DNA from: Trifolium pratense
Lineage: Eukaryota; Streptophyta; Magnoliopsida; Fabales; Fabaceae
Assembly: GCF_020283565.1 (NCBI RefSeq)
Contig: NC_060063.1
Span: forward strand, 37,968,635-38,032,634
Direction of reading: 5' to 3'
Length of the DNA: 64,000 nt
Below the pieces are notes generated by a model that had not been told where the DNA came from, searched no databases, and saw only the letters and a program-made list of their open reading frames with translations. The translations under genes were made by a program, and so were the position numbers. Below, piece by piece: positions 60,301 to 64,000 of this stretch; the first letter of the stretch is position 1; every line of letters starts with the position of its first letter.

Positions 60301-62337
60301 AACATTAAGAAAAGGTACTGCTACAACATTGTATGAACTATGGAAGAATAGGAAGCCTACTGTAAAATATTTCCATGTGTTTGGATCAAAATGTTATATT
60401 TTGGCAGATAGAGAACCTAGGAGAAAATTGGACCCCAAAAGTGATGAGGGGATATTTTTAGGTTACTCAACCAACAGCAGAGCCTACAGAGTTTTTAACT
60501 CCAGAACAAGAACTATGATGGAATCAATTAATGTTGTTGTTGATGATAGTGATACAACAAGTGCAGATCCAGCTGAAGAGACAGATGTCATAACACCTGT
60601 CCCAACACCAGATGATGATCAAACTGAACCTGAACCTGATCAACATTCTGAATCTACTACAGAGGTTCCTAGACCAAACAAGGGACCATCTACTAGAACA
60701 CAGAAGAATCATCCTCTGGAACTTGTCATTGGAAATCCAAATCAAGGAATTGCAACAAGAAGATCAAAAGAAGCAATCTCCAATTCATGTTTCATATCAA
60801 AGATTGAACCAAAGAATGTTAAAGAAGCTCTGACTGATGAATACTGGATCAATGCTATGCAGGATGAACTAACTCAGTTCAAAAGAAGTGAGGTATGAGA
60901 TCTAGTACCTAGACCAGATGGTATAAATGTTATTGGTACAAAGTGGGTGTACAAGAACAAAACTGATGAAAATGGTGACATTACTAGAAATAAAGCCAGA
61001 CTTGTAGCACAAGGATACACCCAGATAGAAGGAGTAGACTTTGATGAAACTTTTGCTCCAGTTGCTCGCTTGGAGTCCATAAGATTACTCTTGGCTGTGG
61101 CATGCATCTTAAAATTCAAGCTATACCAAATGGATGTAAAAAGTGCATTCCTAAATGGCTATCTAAATGAAGAGGTATATGTTGAACAACCAAAAGGGTT
61201 TGTAGATCCAAGCTTTCCTAACCATGTTTACAAACTAAAGAAAGCACTCTATGGATTGAAACAAGCCCCTAGAGCATGGTATGAAAGACTGACTGAATTC
61301 CTTGTCAGCCATGGATACAAGAAAGGTGGTAATGATAAAACCCTGTTTGTAAGAGAAGAGAAAGGGAAGCTAATGATAGCTCAGATATATGTGGATGATA
61401 TTGTATTATGTGGATGTCGCGACAAATGGTGGAACATTTTGTGCATCAAATGCAATCTGAATTTGAAATGAGTCTTGTAGGTGAGCTAACTTATTTTTTA
61501 GGTCTTCAGGTCAAACAAATGGAAAACACCATATTTATCTCTCAAGAAAAATATGCAAGAAACATTGTGAAGAAATTTGGAATGGAAGGTGGTAGTCACA
61601 AAAGGACACCTGCACCTACACACTTGAAGCTTACCAAAGATGAGAAAGGGATTGATGTGGATCAAAGTCTCTACAGAAGTATGATTGGGAGCTTGCTATA
61701 TCTCACAGCTAGCAGGCCTGATATCATGTTTGCAGTTGGTGTTTGTGCAAGATATCAATCTGAACCCAAGATGAGTCATCTGACTCAAGTAAAGAGGATT
61801 TTCAAATATGTCAATGGAACATGTGGCTATGGAATTTTATACTCTCATGGTAATGATTCTACCTTAGTTGGCTATTGTGATGCAGATTGGGCAGGAAGTG
61901 CAGATGATAGAAAAAGCACCTCTGGTGCATGTTTCTTCTTGGGAAACAATCTAGTATCTTGGTTTAGTAAGAAACAGAATAGTGTGTCTCTATCCACAGC
62001 TGAGGCAGAATATATAGCAGCTGGTAGTAGTTGCTCTCAATTGTTATGGATGAGACAAATGTTGAAGGAGTATAGTGTGGAGCAAGATGTCATGACACTC
62101 TACTGTGATAATCTGAGTGCTATAAACATTTCTAAGAATCCTATTCAACATAGTAGGACTAAGCACATTGACATACGTCATCATTTTATAAGAGAACTTG
62201 TAGAAGAGAAAATTGTTACACTTGAACACATTGCATCCGAAGAACAGTTGGCAGATATTTTTACAAAGGCTTTAGATGCGAATCAATTTGAAAATTTGAG
62301 AGGCAAACTTGGAATTTGCCTTTTTGAAGACAAATAG
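57395..62337 (+). pseudogene. Sirevirus gag-pol, one nonsense codon and one frameshift
   Basis: Same domain order as 39043-34256: MDKEGGFVTRPPLL gag, knuckle CHECEGYGHIRSEC, coiled coil, second knuckle [14 protein letters not shown], protease [12 protein letters not shown], integrase ([26 protein letters not shown]), RT ([17 protein letters not shown]) and RNase H ([21 protein letters not shown]). TGA at 60896-60898 stands where the intact relative has Trp, at the start of the RT region. Right after the YVDD motif (about 61404-61412) a small indel changes the frame. The rest is open to 62337. This copy cannot make RT-RNase H from one frame. Confidence 0.93.
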
Positions 62338-62544
62338 CAGTTACAGCATGTAATGCGTGTAACTACCTCTCTTCACTTAAAGTTACACGCTAATCAAGGA
62401 AGTTTTCATTCAACTTCCCACAACCTCCATCAACCACAATCATTGCTTTTCATCCATTCTCTCTCTCACGCTCAAAAACTCTCCATCTTCCTCATCAACA
62501 TTTCTCTAATCTTTACATTCCTCAGAAAATCTTACTCAATAATC
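62338..62544 (+). other. gag-pol to env-like spacer of the second Sirevirus
   Basis: About 200 bp of CT-rich DNA (CATTCTCTCTCTCACGCTC near 62454), matching in position the 34033-34255 spacer of the nested copy. It may act as the leader of the env-like ORF; no splice site could be assigned with confidence. Confidence 0.45.
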
Positions 62545-64000
62545 ATGTCTGATTCTGCAAAATCCTCACCAACGAAGAATGAAGGTGTTCCATCACCATA
62601 AATGGCGATAAATGCTATTCCTCTCAACACCATACCTTCCACAAGTCCAACGATGAGGAGAAAATCAGTTGCAAAGAAGGATAAATCATCCTGAACAAGT
62701 ACAAATCCTTCATCTCCCTCCGCTTCAATTAAAGTTTCAAAGCGTAAAAGCAAGAAATCGAAATCTGAATCAAGGAGAAGTTTTACAATGTCTGAACTGC
62801 ATGTTGATCCACTTCCATCGAGTGGTGTTGCTACTCCTGTCGTGAAAACTGCAGAGGTTAATGTTGACGCATCTGGTAAGAATTCTCTTAATCAAAACCT
62901 TAATGTTCCAAATCCTGGTGAAACCCTAGGTTTAGAGAACCCTTCTATGTCTGAAAAATTGGGGAAAACTGTTCCTAACCCCCCTACTGTTGTTGATGCT
63001 AATATTGGTGCTTCCACTGAGACCAATGAGGCTGTTACTGCTGAGTCTCTCAAGAAAACTGCTCCTGAGACTCATGTTGCGCCAAATGTTGCAACACATG
63101 GCGCTGCGACAAATGTTGTGCCAGATGTTACCACATCTTTGGCACAGGAAAATATTGTGGACTATTCTGAGTCTGATGAGAGTCCTCGACCTAAGTCTGC
63201 TGATAAAGAGACTCCTGCTGATAAGGTTGTTAATGAAAATCCTGAGGTTATAATTGTCAATGAAACAACTGTTAGTGATAAGTCTGTTCCTACAAATTCT
63301 GAGGCTAGTGTGGCTAGGAGGACTAGAAGTAGGGCTGGTAAAGCTGTGGAAACTGCTAACACACCTGTCCAAACACCCAAACCATCTAGGGCTGGAAAAA
63401 GTACTGGTAGAAAGCCCCTGTATGGACCTCCAAAACCTGTCAGTAAAGTGGTTCCTAGAACTAAAACTAAGAAAAGAAAAGCTCCACCAAATAGTGATTC
63501 TGATTTTGAACCAGAGACAGATGTTGCTGCATCTGGCAGCACATCTAGGAAGAGTGTAGGAAGAAAGAAGGTTCCCCAATCTGTTCCCTATGCTCCATTA
63601 GATAATGTTTCGTTCCATCTGGAAAATGGGTCTGCAAGATGGAAATTTGTATATCATAGGAGGCTGGCTCTGGAAAGAAATTTGAAAGCTGATATTCTTG
63701 AATGTCCTAGTATTGTTGAAGCTCTTGAGTATGCAGGGTTGATGAAAACTGTGGTAGGTTTGGACAGGTGCTATGACAGGCTTGTCAAAGAATTTTTGAT
63801 AAATGTGGCTGACAACTGTAATGATCCAGCAAGTCCTGAATACAGGCAGGTATTTGTTCGTGGGAAATGTGTTAAGTTCTCCCCAACTGTGATCAACCAA
63901 TATTTGCAAAGAAATTCTGATGAAGTGGCTCCTCTAAAAGTCACAGACAATGAGGTCTGCAAGGTCCTCACAGGTGGCAGGATTAAGGTATGGCCAAGCA
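62545..64000 (+). pseudogene. Sirevirus env-like ORF, two early stops, incomplete at the window edge
   Basis: Starts MSDSAKSSPTKNEG. TAA at 62599-62601 and TGA at 62692-62694 interrupt it; the same frame is then open to the right edge, over 430 codons. The N-terminal part is Ser/Lys-rich, and the middle is acidic and repetitive (VAPNVATHGAATNVVPDV), with basic patches (RRTRSRAGK, KTKKRKAPP). From about 63690 it matches the nested element's env-like domain (AGLMKTVVG, LVKEFLINVADNC, VFVRGKCVKFSPTVINQYL, GGRIKVWPS). Minus-strand ORFs over this region are complements of this biased sequence. Confidence 0.82.

Larger units (their letters stand above)
56287..64000 (+). mobile_element. second Sirevirus copy, damaged, continues beyond the right edge
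   Basis: Plus-strand element related to the nested one: LTR 56287-57325, primer site at 57328, gag-pol 57395-62337 with two lesions, and env-like ORF from 62545 with two stops. It is the same family but clearly a different subfamily, with many amino-acid differences in gag and env-like. It inserted into the SINE at the end of copy B. Confidence 0.93.

Overview
This is nuclear DNA from a flowering plant. It is AT-rich, its genes carry introns, and it is packed with LTR retrotransposons, LINE and SINE remnants and small inverted-repeat DNA transposons. The lipase gene, the Sirevirus (SIRE/Maximus-like) copia elements and the style of the LINE remnants suggest a eudicot, probably a legume. That is recognition by eye, not a database result.

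Only three host genes look potentially functional. Positions 1-2936 (minus) hold the 5' half of a class 3 (sn1-specific diacylglycerol-type) lipase gene that continues beyond the left edge. Positions 48703-49248 (plus) encode a short single-finger C2H2 zinc-finger protein. Positions 52900-53310 (plus) hold an intact but unusually divergent histone H3. Its duplicate at 43487-43889 is frameshifted.

Layout. 3180-5580: DNA transposons upstream of the lipase, namely a 1.08 kb hAT-type element with a perfect 8-bp target duplication, a SINE with a 17-bp duplication, and a Tourist-type MITE flanked by TTA. 7804-15242: a 7.4 kb non-autonomous CACTA element that carries a fragment of a cyclin-dependent-kinase gene. 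15243-20570: tandem repeats, an LTR-like promoter block, a LINE 3' end and MITEs. About 20770-26284: the 3' part of an Athila-like Ty3 element, with a broken 'plant transposon protein' ORF, a roughly 610-bp inverted duplication of its beginning, and a 3' LTR. 27365-41843: a young copia element split in its coding frame by a second young copia, a Sirevirus at 30485-40130 with gag-pol and env-like ORFs. 56287 to the right edge: a second, damaged Sirevirus copy on the plus strand.

The key to the right half is a tandem segmental duplication. Copy A is 26285-27364 plus 41849-about 47140. Copy B is about 50990-56286. Both carry the same mosaic in the same order: a dead DEAD-box helicase (RH18-like) fragment, a LINE zinc-finger/RT fragment, histone H3, a copia gag-protease fragment (copy A only keeps the protease), a hAT-type MITE, a LINE RNase H fragment and a SINE. 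Each copy is the empty site for an insertion in the other. Copy B lacks the nested copia pair, and copy A lacks a Mutator-type MITE. Between the copies lie the zinc-finger gene, a repeated 3' flank of that gene, and two exons of an exportin-1 (XPO1/CRM1) gene with their intron. No bacterial-type system, CRISPR array or tRNA/rRNA gene is present.
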